Positions 1 to 8,211 of a stretch of DNA of 37,479 nt are shown here, piece by piece. Numbering within the stretch: the stretch's first letter is position 1; the number at the start of each line of letters is the position of its first letter. The DNA lies in assembly GCF_000243675.2 (NCBI RefSeq), contig NZ_AHMM02000004.1, positions 1 through 37,479 on the forward strand, in the 5' to 3' direction. The DNA comes from Leptospira inadai serovar Lyme str. 10 (GTDB lineage Bacteria; Spirochaetota; Leptospiria; Leptospirales; Leptospiraceae). The notes under the pieces are model-generated. The model saw nothing but the letters and a program-made list of their open reading frames with translations. It had not been told where the DNA came from and did no database searches. Made by a program: the position numbers and the translations under genes.

Positions 1-2
1 AT

Positions 3-1992
3 AGAAAGAAATCCGGAATGGGAAGATTTACGGCCAGGCGACAGCGATTCTCGGAGGACTGGGGAGATTTTATCCAGAATGGAGTGCAGGCGATTGCGAG
101 CTTTAGCCAGGCGATTGTGAGAGGGATAGGTGCAAGCTTTAGCGGAAACTGGGATGGAACTCATGAGGCAATGAAGGAAACAGGAGATTATTTGAATAAG
201 GCAAAATCGAGTGCTCTATATTCGATCACCGGAATGGTGGACTTTAACTTGTTTCTAGGAGATCTTGTGAATGAAGCGGGAGGAATGTTAATCAATGAAC
301 TTTCCTTCAAGACGAAAGTCGTTAGTATAGGGGATGTTAGACTTCGGGACTTTCAAGACGGATCATAGCGACTTGAACAGATCGATCGCAGCAGGCTACG
401 GAGAACTCGCCGATAACCGAGAGAAATACATGAGCGAAGAGCATAGGGTATATTCAAGAAACGCGAATTACTTATATAGAAATGACCAAGTAATGGATGC
501 GATCATAACGACAGGCTTGGCGGCTTGCACGGCGATTCCAAACCCTGCATCCCCGGGATGTTTTACCAGTTTGGTTGCTTACAAGACAGCTCGAGGAGCA
601 TACGAAGGCGGGGTGGTTGGAGCAGGAGCAGCACTCGGAAGTGCAGCTCTTACTTCCACAATGAGGTCCACCGGCTTCGGGGTGAACTTCGGGTATAGCT
701 ATGCAAACGGATACAGCGCAGGAATCAACTACGGGATTCCGGGACAGACAACCGGAATCCAGGGTGGAGTCGGCTACTCGCAAAGAAACGGATGGAACGC
801 AAAGATCGGATACGGATTCAAAAACGGAGTCAATCTTTCGTATGACCACTCCGAATTCGGAGGAGATACGTATACAGGCACATTGGCAAACAACTACGGC
901 GGAGCATTCTTAAACTATAATACGGAAAACGGATACAGCGGGGGAATCAACGTCACGTCGAACGGTTCTATCTTCGGGAATCCGTTGGGTGCGTTTAGCA
1001 CTCTCGGTTATGGGAACTCGGGAGTATACAACGATGTGAGTTATTTTGTTCCTGAGAAGGCACCTCTGACGGAGGCCGAGAGGGAACAGGCTGCGGAGTC
1101 CGCGAGGAATAACCTGCTGAATAATATTCTGGGTGGAATCGGGTATGTGGCTGGGAGAGTCGGGGACTTTGCGAAAGGGATTTGGGACAGGTTGTTTGGG
1201 GAGGAGGATGGTGATAGTGATCGAGGTTTTAAATTAATTTCTCCAAATTTAGCGAAAGATATAAATGGTTTAAAATATTATAATGTTAATGGTCGATGGA
1301 TACAGGAAGGGACATTTGCAGACCTAATAACTGCGGATTTGAAACCGGGAGATGTTGCTGCAATTTTAGAAATCTTTTCTAAACATTTACATGGTGAAAT
1401 GACCGAAGAAGTACTTAGATCTCTTGGATTTTCCAAAAAAGATATTGAATTAGTTTCGAACGCGAATAAAGGACAGGACTATCACCAAGGAACGCCAAAA
1501 TTCCATTTTGACGGAGCTGAGAATTTTCAACAAATAATGAGTGGCGGGATGAAATACATAGAAGAGCAATGGGATTTAATCAACGGTGAAAAGTCTACAA
1601 AGAATGAAATCCTGCAAGCATTCGGGCGAATTGCTCACGCAATTCAAGACTTCTACTCTCATTCGAATTACGTTGAGCTCTATTTAAAGAACGTTGGAGA
1701 TCCTGAAGGGAAAGTTGTATCTCCAGTGGATGTGCCTACCTTTTTCGAAGCCATGACATCAGCAAACCTGCAATCATTTCGAGATATACTTATCAAAGAA
1801 TTAAGAACGGGCGTGTTTTCGGTCTCCAATCATTTTATGGGAACTGAGGACCCCAATGATCATTACAATATGAATCACGATGATCCTTCCCGACCTCGGC
1901 ATGGATTTGCGAGGAGCGCGGCAGCTCGGGATACTTACTTTATTGGTGTATCCGTGCAGGAAATTTTAAAAAAGCTCCAGTCAATTTATTAA
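3..1992 (+). pseudogene. TIGR04388-like carrier protein with Het-C/phospholipase-C-like C-terminal domain (5' partial, frameshifted)
   Basis: The reading frame is open from the window edge, so the 5' end lies outside. It runs to about 329, and the protein continues in another frame from 331 to the stop at 1992. The second copy near 3091 reads AGTATGGGG where this one reads AGTATAGGGG, so an extra A at 329 breaks the frame. The middle is Gly/Asn/Tyr-rich with repeated strand-like units (NGYSAGINYG, NGWNAKIGYG, NGVNLSYDHS), as in the large Leptospira-only family annotated TIGR04388. From about 1164 the sequence departs from copy 2 and becomes a helical domain with HFDGAENF and GRIAHAIQDFYSHSNYVEL. 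These resemble the metal-binding HA-x-QDFYSHSN motif of Het-C and zinc-dependent phospholipase C proteins. I infer a polymorphic-toxin layout of shared carrier plus variable tip. Family resemblance is from memory, and the toxin role is inferred. Confidence 0.7.
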
Positions 1993-2044
1993 AATTGAAT
2001 AAGTTAATTACTAAACTTTGAAGAAAAAAACAGGAACGACACGT

Positions 2045-2650
2045 ATGAAAATAGAAAATCAACGAAATATAAATTATCTTCTCGTTTTCCAATTCGTTTG
2101 TAGATTCAAGTCCGTTATTCTTTTTATTATTTTAAATTTCATTAATTGTTCATCTTATATGATCAAAGAAAATCGGAAATATATAGAACGACCTGAATCA
2201 GTAGAATTTAGCTATCTGGAAAAACGGATCAACGATTTCAGAGACGTATTTACTGTCACTGCAATTAAAAATTATGGTATTGGCGCAAAATTACAAATTT
2301 CAAATTTTGGAGTTGGCGCATATTTTCAACCCGGCGAATCACCCTTCGAATATTCTGAAGAGTTTGGATTGAGAAATGGAGTATGGGGAAATCATGATAC
2401 GTTTGACGCTGTTCTTATCGTGGGCGTTGACCGTTCAAACCCAAGAATTATGCAACCGCTGGTTAGAAAATATAGAAAGGATAAAGTGATCGAGCTCATT
2501 CCTTTTGAATCTTGGGGTCGAATTGGACTGGCTATGGCTGTCTGGAGTGGGGTAAGGGTTGAAATTAATTTAATCGAGGTTGTTGACTTTGTTTTGGGTT
2601 TCGTAGGGATAGATATATTAAATGATGATAAGATTAAGATAATTGAATAG
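2045..2650 (+). CDS. putative lipoprotein, possible immunity partner of the Het-C-like tip
   Basis: The protein has 201 residues if ATG 2045 is the start. That start is preferred over the TTG at 2018 because CAGGA lies upstream of it. The N-terminus is basic, then hydrophobic (VILFIILNFINC), ending in a lipobox-like INC, so a lipoprotein is likely. The mature part has Gly-rich strand-like segments (NYGIGAKLQISNFGVGAYFQP) and a hydrophobic C-terminal stretch (VVDFVLGFVGIDIL). I do not recognise a named family; it resembles exported Leptospira lipoproteins found in several copies. It starts 52 nt after the toxin-like gene on the same strand and is much more A+T-rich than the carrier segment, as its neighbouring tip is. 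An envelope-anchored immunity protein would fit a phospholipase tip, but this rests on position only. Confidence 0.6.
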   Translation: MKIENQRNINYLLVFQFVCRFKSVILFIILNFINCSSYMIKENRKYIERPESVEFSYLEKRINDFRDVFTVTAIKNYGIGAKLQISNFGVGAYFQPGESPFEYSEEFGLRNGVWGNHDTFDAVLIVGVDRSNPRIMQPLVRKYRKDKVIELIPFESWGRIGLAMAVWSGVRVEINLIEVVDFVLGFVGIDILNDDKIKIIE

Positions 2651-2908
2651 TCTTTCGATTGGGAACAATGTTATTTTAATTGAAAATTATAAAGAAGATA
2701 GCTGATCCTCGCTAGAAATAAAGTAGCAGATGAAAGCGCAGATATAACGAAAATGATCTCTCCCCGTGGCAACGAGACCTCGGGTCCGGGGGTTTAGAGC
2801 AGAAGATTCCCCGGAGAGGGGGTAGCGGAAGACGCGTGTAACGCGGCTGTAGCGCGGGGGAGACTTCCCCCCGTCAGTCCTCCGTCCTCTGTCTTCTGTC
2901 CTCTGCAT
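2651..2908. other. intergenic segment ending in a recombination-like junction
   Basis: No gene is seen here. The left part is A+T-rich. From about 2755 it becomes G+C-rich with short dyads (ACGCG...CGCGG type) and then a pyrimidine-rich run. It stops exactly where homology with the upstream carrier gene begins (GGAAACTGGGA at 2909), so it marks the left border of the second cassette. Confidence 0.5.
2885..2905 (+). repeat. 21-bp CT-rich junction repeat, copy 1
   Basis: The sequence begins TCCTCTGTCTTCTGTCCTC and is identical to 6667-6687 and inverted at 6505-6525. The direct copy at 6667 shares not only these 21 bases but also the next 27 or so (CAYGGRAACTGGGA and on), which are carrier-gene sequence. 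The junction itself is therefore duplicated. Confidence 0.8.
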
Positions 2909-2935
2909 GGAAACTGGGAGGGAACTCACGAAGCA

Positions 2936-4276
2936 ATGAAGGAGACACGGGATTTTATTAATAAAGCGGGAACTAGCCTAATGTATTCGATCACCGGAAT
3001 GGTGGACTTTAACTTGTTTCTAGGAGATCTTGTGAATGAAGCGGGAGGAATGTTAATCAACGAACTTTCCTTCAAGACGAAAGTCGTTAGTATGGGGATG
3101 TTAGACTTCGGGACTTTCAAGACGGATCATAGCGACTTGAACAGATCGATCGCAGCAGGCTACGGAGAACTCGCCGATAACCGAGAGAAATACATGAGCG
3201 AAGAGCATAGGGTATATTCAAGAAACGCGAATTACTTATATAGAAATGACCAAGTAATGGATGCGATCATAACGACAGGCTTGGCGGCTTGCACGGCGAT
3301 TCCGAACCCGGCATCCCCGGGATGTTTTAGTGGTTTAGTGGCTTACAAGACAGCTCGGGGAGCCTACGAAGGCGGAGTGGTTGGAGCCGGTGCGGCTATG
3401 GGAAGCGCAGCTCTTACTTCCACAATGAGGTCCACCGGGTTCGGAGTGAACTTCGGATACAGTTATGCGAACGGATACAGCGCAGGAATCAACTATGGGA
3501 TTCCGGGGCAGACAACCGGAATCCAGGGTGGAGTCGGCTACTCGCAAAGAAACGGATGGAACGCGAAGATCGGATACGGATTCAAGAACGGAGCCAATCT
3601 TTCGTATGATCACTCCGAATTCGGAGGAGATACATACACCGGAACCTTAGCGAACAACTACGGAGGAGCATTCTTAAACTATAATACGGAAAACGGATAT
3701 AGCGGGGGAATCAATGTAACATCCAACGGTTCCATCTTCGGGAATCCGCTCGGTGCGTTTAGCACTCTCGGCTATGGGAACTCGGGAGTATATAACGATG
3801 TGAGTTATTTTGTTCCTGAGAAGGCACCTCTGACGGAGGCCGAGAGGGAACAGGCTGCGGAGTCTGCCAGGAATAACCTGTTGAATAATATCCTGGGCGG
3901 GATCGGGTATGTGGCTGGGAGAGTTGGCAATGCAGCCTTAGACTTTGGAAGTTATGTAACCGGGATCGGACTTGGAGAAGGAGAGAGCTCACTTTGGGGA
4001 GATATCTCCAGCGGAGCCCGTAGAATCGGTAATGGAATCGCTAACTTTGCGAGTGGAGTTTGGGATGGTGTCACTGGATTCGCGAAAAGCACTTGGGACA
4101 AGACGAAGAGCTTTGCGAGTGGAACTTGGGATTGGATAAAATCCGGAGGGAAGTCACTTTTGAATGGAGCCGGTTACGTACTTGGTTGGGGCAATTCGCA
4201 GGGGAATACTCTTCTAGGGGATTTGGGTCGTGGCATTGTCAAAGCAGGAACAGTAATTTCGGATTGGGTATTATGA
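2936..4276 (+). CDS. second, 5'-truncated TIGR04388-like carrier segment with alternative tail
   Basis: The frame is open from upstream of 2906. The first carrier codons are G-N-W at 2909 and the first ATG is 2936; no convincing Shine-Dalgarno sequence is seen. From about 2985 to 3924 it is nearly identical to the first copy, including the repeated Tyr/Gly/Asn units. It then diverges into a new tail with W-D repeats (ASGVWDGVTGFAKSTWD, ASGTWDWIKSGG). The N-terminal part present in copy 1 is missing and no signal peptide is seen, so the segment probably cannot be exported by itself. The frame stops at 4276. Removing one G from GGG at 4266-4268 gives an open continuation toward the lipase domain, so it was probably once fused to 4309-5283. 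This looks like a displaced cassette that could donate its tip to the full-length gene by recombination (inference). Confidence 0.65.
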   Translation: MKETRDFINKAGTSLMYSITGMVDFNLFLGDLVNEAGGMLINELSFKTKVVSMGMLDFGTFKTDHSDLNRSIAAGYGELADNREKYMSEEHRVYSRNANYLYRNDQVMDAIITTGLAACTAIPNPASPGCFSGLVAYKTARGAYEGGVVGAGAAMGSAALTSTMRSTGFGVNFGYSYANGYSAGINYGIPGQTTGIQGGVGYSQRNGWNAKIGYGFKNGANLSYDHSEFGGDTYTGTLANNYGGAFLNYNTENGYSGGINVTSNGSIFGNPLGAFSTLGYGNSGVYNDVSYFVPEKAPLTEAEREQAAESARNNLLNNILGGIGYVAGRVGNAALDFGSYVTGIGLGEGESSLWGDISSGARRIGNGIANFASGVWDGVTGFAKSTWDKTKSFASGTWDWIKSGGKSLLNGAGYVLGWGNSQGNTLLGDLGRGIVKAGTVISDWVL

Positions 4277-4308
4277 TAGAGGGATAAACGGCAGATACGA
4301 CCAAGGCT

Positions 4309-5283
4309 TTGGCAGATATTTCCAATATCAAGGAAATAGGATTAAAAACTGAGAATATAGCCAATCAAATTGAAAGAGATCGTCAGTTTGCCTCTATCAC
4401 AGGTGATGCGGAGATGATGGCAAAAGCGAACGCCAAAGAGCAGAACTTCCGGTCAGCCGTAATGTCGGAAGCTTCGTATTTAGATTACAATTCAAAAGAA
4501 CCGGCGATGCAAGAGAAGGTGAAGGCAATGAACGAAGCCTTACAAAAAATAGGAGTTTCTCATGTAGGCGAAGACGAGATGCGTAAAACAGGAATACCGC
4601 AGAACGTGATCGATAAATTTAAAGATGCGGAATCCGGAATGCATGCAGAATTATTTAAATATGCGGATGAAAACGGAAAAACGAAATACACAGTCGCCTT
4701 TAGAGGAACAGAATTTGACCTATTCTCCACAGAAAGCTGGAAGGATATCGGAACAGATATTGCCAATGCTTTAGGGTTTAAGACCGAGCAATATAAAAGG
4801 GCAGCCGAATTAGCGAAGGCACTATCCCAGACTACCATCGGTAGCAGCCTTGATTTTACAGGCCATTCGTTAGGCGCTGGATTGGCGACGATGGCGGCTA
4901 GTATGAATAAATCATACACTGCGACTACCTTCAATGCAGCCAATGTGAGTGAGAGAGTAGTTGTGGGCTTAGATGGTTCTCTGTCCGGAATAGAAAACCG
5001 AGTGAATTCTATTTATTTGAAAGGTGAAATTGTATCGAATATCCAATACAATAGTGTACAAGCGGGTATCGATTGGGCTCTGCAAGCGTTGGGAACGAGC
5101 TATCGTTATAATTCGTTAATCCAGGAATCTCCCGGGAATCGAATTCCAATAATAGGAATTTTGAATGGGCAACCCAAGACTTGGCAAGGGTACGTGAACC
5201 CGTTAACTTCATTCCAATTACACGGAAATTCAGCGGTAATAGATAGCTTGTATAATCACTATATGAATAGGCAAGATTATTGA
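4309..5283 (+). CDS. class 3 lipase/phospholipase domain, probable detached toxin tip
   Basis: This is a 324-residue frame opened by a TTG with no clear ribosome site; the frame is open back to a TAA at 4285. The N-terminal 80 or so residues are helical. Next come VAFRGTEFD, typical of the lipase-3 oxyanion strand, and the nucleophile elbow GHSLGAG with its serine about 189 residues in. The NAANVSERVV region and a late His (QLHGNS) are candidates for the rest of the triad. This matches alpha/beta-hydrolase lipases and phospholipases of the class-3/DUF2974 type. An open path from the upstream carrier needs one G fewer at 4266-4268 and at 4305-4306, which would read ...DWYYDRGINGRYDQ-ALADISN. 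I therefore infer an originally single carrier-lipase gene. Fold assignment is strong; secretion and toxicity are inferred. Confidence 0.75.
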   Translation: MADISNIKEIGLKTENIANQIERDRQFASITGDAEMMAKANAKEQNFRSAVMSEASYLDYNSKEPAMQEKVKAMNEALQKIGVSHVGEDEMRKTGIPQNVIDKFKDAESGMHAELFKYADENGKTKYTVAFRGTEFDLFSTESWKDIGTDIANALGFKTEQYKRAAELAKALSQTTIGSSLDFTGHSLGAGLATMAASMNKSYTATTFNAANVSERVVVGLDGSLSGIENRVNSIYLKGEIVSNIQYNSVQAGIDWALQALGTSYRYNSLIQESPGNRIPIIGILNGQPKTWQGYVNPLTSFQLHGNSAVIDSLYNHYMNRQDY

Positions 5284-5296
5284 AACGGAATATAAA

Positions 5297-6265
5297 ATGA
5301 AAAAGAATTCAAGTATAATCATCGGGATCATCATCATGTTATTTTCATCCTTTTTTCAAATGTCCTGTGCCACGATGTTTCTTCGTTGTGCGGGTTGTAC
5401 GATTAGCGAAGCCTATAGCGATCCAACCGCTTTAAAATTAGTGAAAGCGGCAGTTGGAGGGGACAGTAAGAAAGTAGCGGAGTTAGTAAAGGAAGGGGCG
5501 AATCCGAATCACTTGGAACCGGACAAGGTGCCGATGCTACTTTGGACGATTTGTGGGCAGAATGTAGAAGGTTTTGAAGCTTTACTGAAAGCGGGAGCGG
5601 ACCCTAATTTGGGCGGAACAGGTCATGGGCGGGGGCAAGGAAACCAAGGAGGGGATGGGGTAAGCATTGTTTACGAACGTTGGTCGGCGATGACTTTTGC
5701 GGCAGGAGATCCAGATTCTCGTTTTTTAAAATTGGCAATCCAATATGGAGGGGATTTAAATTCAGAAAAAAGAGGAAAGAAAGCGGTAGCTGGAACAGGA
5801 TTGCCTCTTATTAGAGCGGCTTTCGAAGGCTTATTTGACAATATCAAACTTTTAGTCGAATCAGGAGCCGATATCAATATTCATACAGAAACCGATTCTG
5901 CCCCCGAGATGGCCATTGGAGTGCGCGGTCGTTTTGATATAGCGATTTGGTTTTTAGAGCATGGCTATACGTATAATCTTCTTGGTTTAGCGAAGACGGC
6001 GGAAGGAAGGGCGGTAACTAGAAATCAGCCATATAAGGAAAAGTTCATTGATATGCTAACGGAAAAAGGGATTCAATTTCCAGTAACTGATGTGTATAAA
6101 GAACTTCACAAATACCGGGAACTCCCGCCTGGAGCGATGCAGGATATTGTGTATGGCAGAAAGGGTTGTCGAGATTTTCCTTTAAAGCCAGGTCGATACA
6201 ATGATAGAACTTGTTGGGGTGGAGAAATGCCATCTGGTTCTAGAAAACAACAGAATGATATATGA
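5297..6265 (+). CDS. ankyrin-repeat lipoprotein, candidate immunity to the lipase
   Basis: The protein has 322 residues and starts 13 nt after the lipase stop; GGA precedes the ATG. The signal peptide is long and hydrophobic (IIIGIIIMLFSSFFQMSC), ending in a lipobox with the lipidated Cys near residue 24. Ankyrin-like units follow: LVKAAVGGDSKKVAELVKEGANPN, GFEALLKAGADPN, LPLIRAAFEGLFDNI and KLLVESGADINIHTETD. The C-terminal 90 residues do not match an ankyrin consensus and contain several Cys. Ankyrin- or Sel1-type immunity proteins are known beside some secreted phospholipase effectors of type VI systems. That precedent, the tight spacing and the predicted envelope location make this a candidate partner for the upstream lipase. 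No direct evidence of binding exists. Confidence 0.75.
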   Translation: MKKNSSIIIGIIIMLFSSFFQMSCATMFLRCAGCTISEAYSDPTALKLVKAAVGGDSKKVAELVKEGANPNHLEPDKVPMLLWTICGQNVEGFEALLKAGADPNLGGTGHGRGQGNQGGDGVSIVYERWSAMTFAAGDPDSRFLKLAIQYGGDLNSEKRGKKAVAGTGLPLIRAAFEGLFDNIKLLVESGADINIHTETDSAPEMAIGVRGRFDIAIWFLEHGYTYNLLGLAKTAEGRAVTRNQPYKEKFIDMLTEKGIQFPVTDVYKELHKYRELPPGAMQDIVYGRKGCRDFPLKPGRYNDRTCWGGEMPSGSRKQQNDI

Positions 6266-6504
6266 ATGCCATCTTGTTTACGATTAGGAGAAACGGCCTG
6301 GAATGGAAAACGAGAGGCCGTGAATCTGCTTGTGTATAGTATAATTCCTTAATTTAGTATCCCCGCAGCAACGATACGTAGGGTGCGAAGCAGTCGCAGC
6401 GTTATGATCGAAGAATGATAGATAAACAAAAGAGGCGCTGAGACCGGAGCGAACGCGAAGCCCGGAGTAGCGTGACCCTGAGCGAAGTGAAGGGGGCTGC
6501 CCGT

Positions 6505-6525
6505 CAGAGGACAGAAGACAGAGGA
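6505..6525 (-). repeat. 21-bp junction repeat, inverted copy
   Basis: This is the exact reverse complement of 6667-6687, about 141 nt away. The pair could form a long-armed structure or be the ends of a small non-autonomous element. Confidence 0.75.
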
Positions 6526-6666
6526 CTGAGGACAGAACATTGATAAGCGGAGTTTCCACGTACTATAGAAAGATTTTTATGCTAAGAGTGGATTTGTCCC
6601 CCGTCCTCTGTATCATTTTTAACTTCGAGCAGCTTCTGTCTAGCGTGAGCAAAGCGAACGCGTCTG

Positions 6667-6687
6667 TCCTCTGTCTTCTGTCCTCTG
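6667..6687 (+). repeat. 21-bp junction repeat, copy 2
   Basis: Identical to 2885-2905, and followed by the same carrier-gene sequence for about 27 further bases with a few substitutions. Confidence 0.8.
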
Positions 6688-6715
6688 CACGGGAACTGGG
6701 ATGGAACTCACGAAT

Positions 6716-7105
6716 TTAAGATAGAAGAGACCATCGATAAAGAATCGCAAAGCCTACAGTTGAATAAGCGATAAGATAAATCCACTTTCGGTATTTATAA
6801 ACTAACCGGAAAAGAGCGGTCCGATATGGATATTGATTTGAATCAATATCCGAAGCCTCAGCGATTATGACTGATGGATTTTCCGAAGAAACTTCAGGTA
6901 AAAGGCCATTTTTCCAGGATCGTAAGACCTTCGCAAAATCTTCTCCGTAGGCACTCTTCGGGAGTGGAGTTTCTTTATGGATTTGGGTCAAGTTTTCTTG
7001 GCAAATTAAACAATCCCGAATATGATTCCTTACGAAGACGGGAATCCTTTTTTCTGAATATGCCAATTCACGAAGATAATCCGGTTCTAGACAGGTCGGT
7101 TTCAA
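6716..7105 (-). CDS. small membrane protein with anti-sigma-like zinc motif
   Basis: The protein has 129 residues. The start is a TTG at 7105, because an in-frame TAA lies directly upstream and AAGGAG stands about 12 nt before it. Residues 28-35 form H-x3-C-x2-C (HIRDCLIC), the signature of ZAS / zf-HC2 anti-sigma factors. One transmembrane segment lies near the C-terminus (KWIYLIAYSTVGFAIL). This is the usual order of a membrane-bound anti-sigma factor: cytoplasmic zinc domain, linker, one helix and almost no periplasmic part. No sigma factor gene is adjacent, which is unusual. The stop codon sits directly against the carrier-gene scar, so the 3' end may be altered. The anti-sigma role is inferred from a short motif only. 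Confidence 0.55.
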   Translation of the reverse strand: MKPTCLEPDYLRELAYSEKRIPVFVRNHIRDCLICQENLTQIHKETPLPKSAYGEDFAKVLRSWKNGLLPEVSSENPSVIIAEASDIDSNQYPYRTALFRLVYKYRKWIYLIAYSTVGFAILYRWSLLS

Positions 7106-7178
7106 TTATTCGTAGAACTCCTTATTATAGTCTATAATATGAGGGAAATACGTCAACCGAAATAGATAAGATGAATAT

Positions 7179-7234
7179 AACTATTTCTTTTTAATAAAAA
7201 TTATAAGGCCTTTATATTCTAAAAAGAAATAGTT
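7179..7234. terminator. 15-bp perfect inverted repeat, possible terminator of the marR-SDR unit
   Basis: AACTATTTCTTTTTA at 7179-7193 pairs with 7220-7234 across a 26-nt loop that contains AAGGCCTT. It lies 159 nt past the SDR stop, between two minus-strand genes. The arms are A+T-rich with T/A runs. Terminator is the simplest reading; a mobile-element relic is possible. Confidence 0.4.
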
Positions 7235-7392
7235 TTAAAATCTAGGTCGAACATTCCGTTTCCTTTTTGAAACGATCTTTAGGAGAAAGTATGTGCTCTA
7301 ATCTCGATCGACCTTCTTGTTTGCATTTTGCCTCCGGGTTCGACTGCTCTGTCGCGATAGTATCGATTCCGTAGAAAGATTGATTCCTTTCC

Positions 7393-8142
7393 CTAAAATC
7401 CGATCATCATTCCTCCGTCTACCCTTAAGGTTGTACCAGTGATCCAGTCAGCCTCTTCGGATGCTAGGAAATACACTGCAGATGCAACCGCCTCTTCCGG
7501 ATTTCTATCTATCTTTAATGGTATTGTATTTAAGATAGAATTCCTTATTTCTTCCGAAAGGTTCGGGGCGAATCCATTCGCGATAAAACCGGCCGCAACG
7601 CAATTTACCGTTATATTACGAGATGCTAATTCTCTTGCGGATGATTTAGTGAGTGCCATCAGGCCCGCTTTGGCCGAAGAATAATTACTCTGTCCTCCAT
7701 TCCCGTAAAATCCCGAAACGGATCCTACGTTGATGATTCTTCCTTTCTTGGCTTTGAGCATGATTTTAGCCGCAGTTTGCGTTCCTAAAAAAGCCCCTTT
7801 TAAACAGACATCCTGTACTAAATTCCATTTTTCTTCGCTGAGTCGAATCAAAAGATCGTCCTCTACGACTCCGGCATTATTGACCCAGATATCAAGAGAA
7901 TCGAAATGTTCTAAAGCAAATTCTCCTAACGATTTGTTTTGTTCTTTGGATCGAACATCGCAAGCTTTTCCTAGGACTGGTCCTCCGGTCGATGTCTTTA
8001 ATTCATAGGCAGTCTTCTCGCAATTTCCTTGGTCTAGATCGGAGATAATTACGTTAAGACCCCGTTCCGCGAAAATTCGTCCGATTTCTTTACCGATTCC
8101 GCGCGCAGAACCGGTAATCACCGCTGTTTTATTCTTAGACAT
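7393..8142 (-). CDS. SDR-family NAD(P)-dependent oxidoreductase (FabG-like)
   Basis: This is a classical short-chain dehydrogenase/reductase of 249 residues. ATG 8142 is chosen over the ATG at 8157 because GGAGGA sits 5-6 nt before it. Visible motifs are the cofactor loop TGSARGIG, the acidic residue after strand 2 (ISDLD), CDVR, NNAG, the catalytic Ser in VGSVSG, YSSAK (Tyr and Lys), and the C-terminal ITGTTLRVDGG typical of FabG-like enzymes. The expected reaction is NAD(P)H-dependent reduction of a 3-oxoacyl or similar ketone in the cytoplasm; the substrate cannot be read from sequence. It follows a marR-type gene on the same strand, and a palindrome matching the one at the marR start lies just upstream of its start codon. 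It is therefore probably repressed by that regulator. Confidence 0.9.
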   Translation of the reverse strand: MSKNKTAVITGSARGIGKEIGRIFAERGLNVIISDLDQGNCEKTAYELKTSTGGPVLGKACDVRSKEQNKSLGEFALEHFDSLDIWVNNAGVVEDDLLIRLSEEKWNLVQDVCLKGAFLGTQTAAKIMLKAKKGRIINVGSVSGFYGNGGQSNYSSAKAGLMALTKSSARELASRNITVNCVAAGFIANGFAPNLSEEIRNSILNTIPLKIDRNPEEAVASAVYFLASEEADWITGTTLRVDGGMMIGF

Positions 8143-8161
8143 GAAAAATTCCTCCATTATT

Positions 8162-8179
8162 TATTTCGATATCGAAATA
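8162..8179. promoter_or_regulatory. MarR-type operator upstream of SDR gene
   Basis: TATTTCGATATCGAAATA is a perfect 18-bp palindrome lying 20 nt before the SDR start codon. The same half-site (TATTTCGA) with a different two-base centre occurs at the marR start. Two matching palindromes at the two genes of one pair are good evidence for a shared operator. Confidence 0.7.
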
Positions 8180-8211
8180 GTTACCCTAAATAATCCGATT
8201 CTCATTTCTTT

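Larger units (their letters stand above)
6266..6715. other. 450-bp repeat-rich intergenic region with a third carrier-gene scar
   Basis: No convincing gene is seen. The segment holds a G+C-rich stretch with many short GCGAA/AGCGA words (about 6380-6500) and two inverted copies of the 21-bp CT-rich repeat. At about 6690-6714 a fragment (GGGAACTGGGATGGAACTC and on) reproduces the carrier-gene codons G-N-W-D-G-T-H-E. After CACGAA the match ends and the 3' end of the next gene begins. Confidence 0.6.

Noticed and set aside
472..849. Minus-strand 125-codon frame inside the carrier gene (and its twin at 3335-3613)
   Set aside because: Cys/Ser-rich antisense shadow of the repetitive Gly/Asn/Tyr codons; appears in both copies only because the DNA is duplicated.
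4060..4287. 75-codon frame between carrier and lipase
   Set aside because: It is an alternative frame of the carrier tail, kept open by biased composition.
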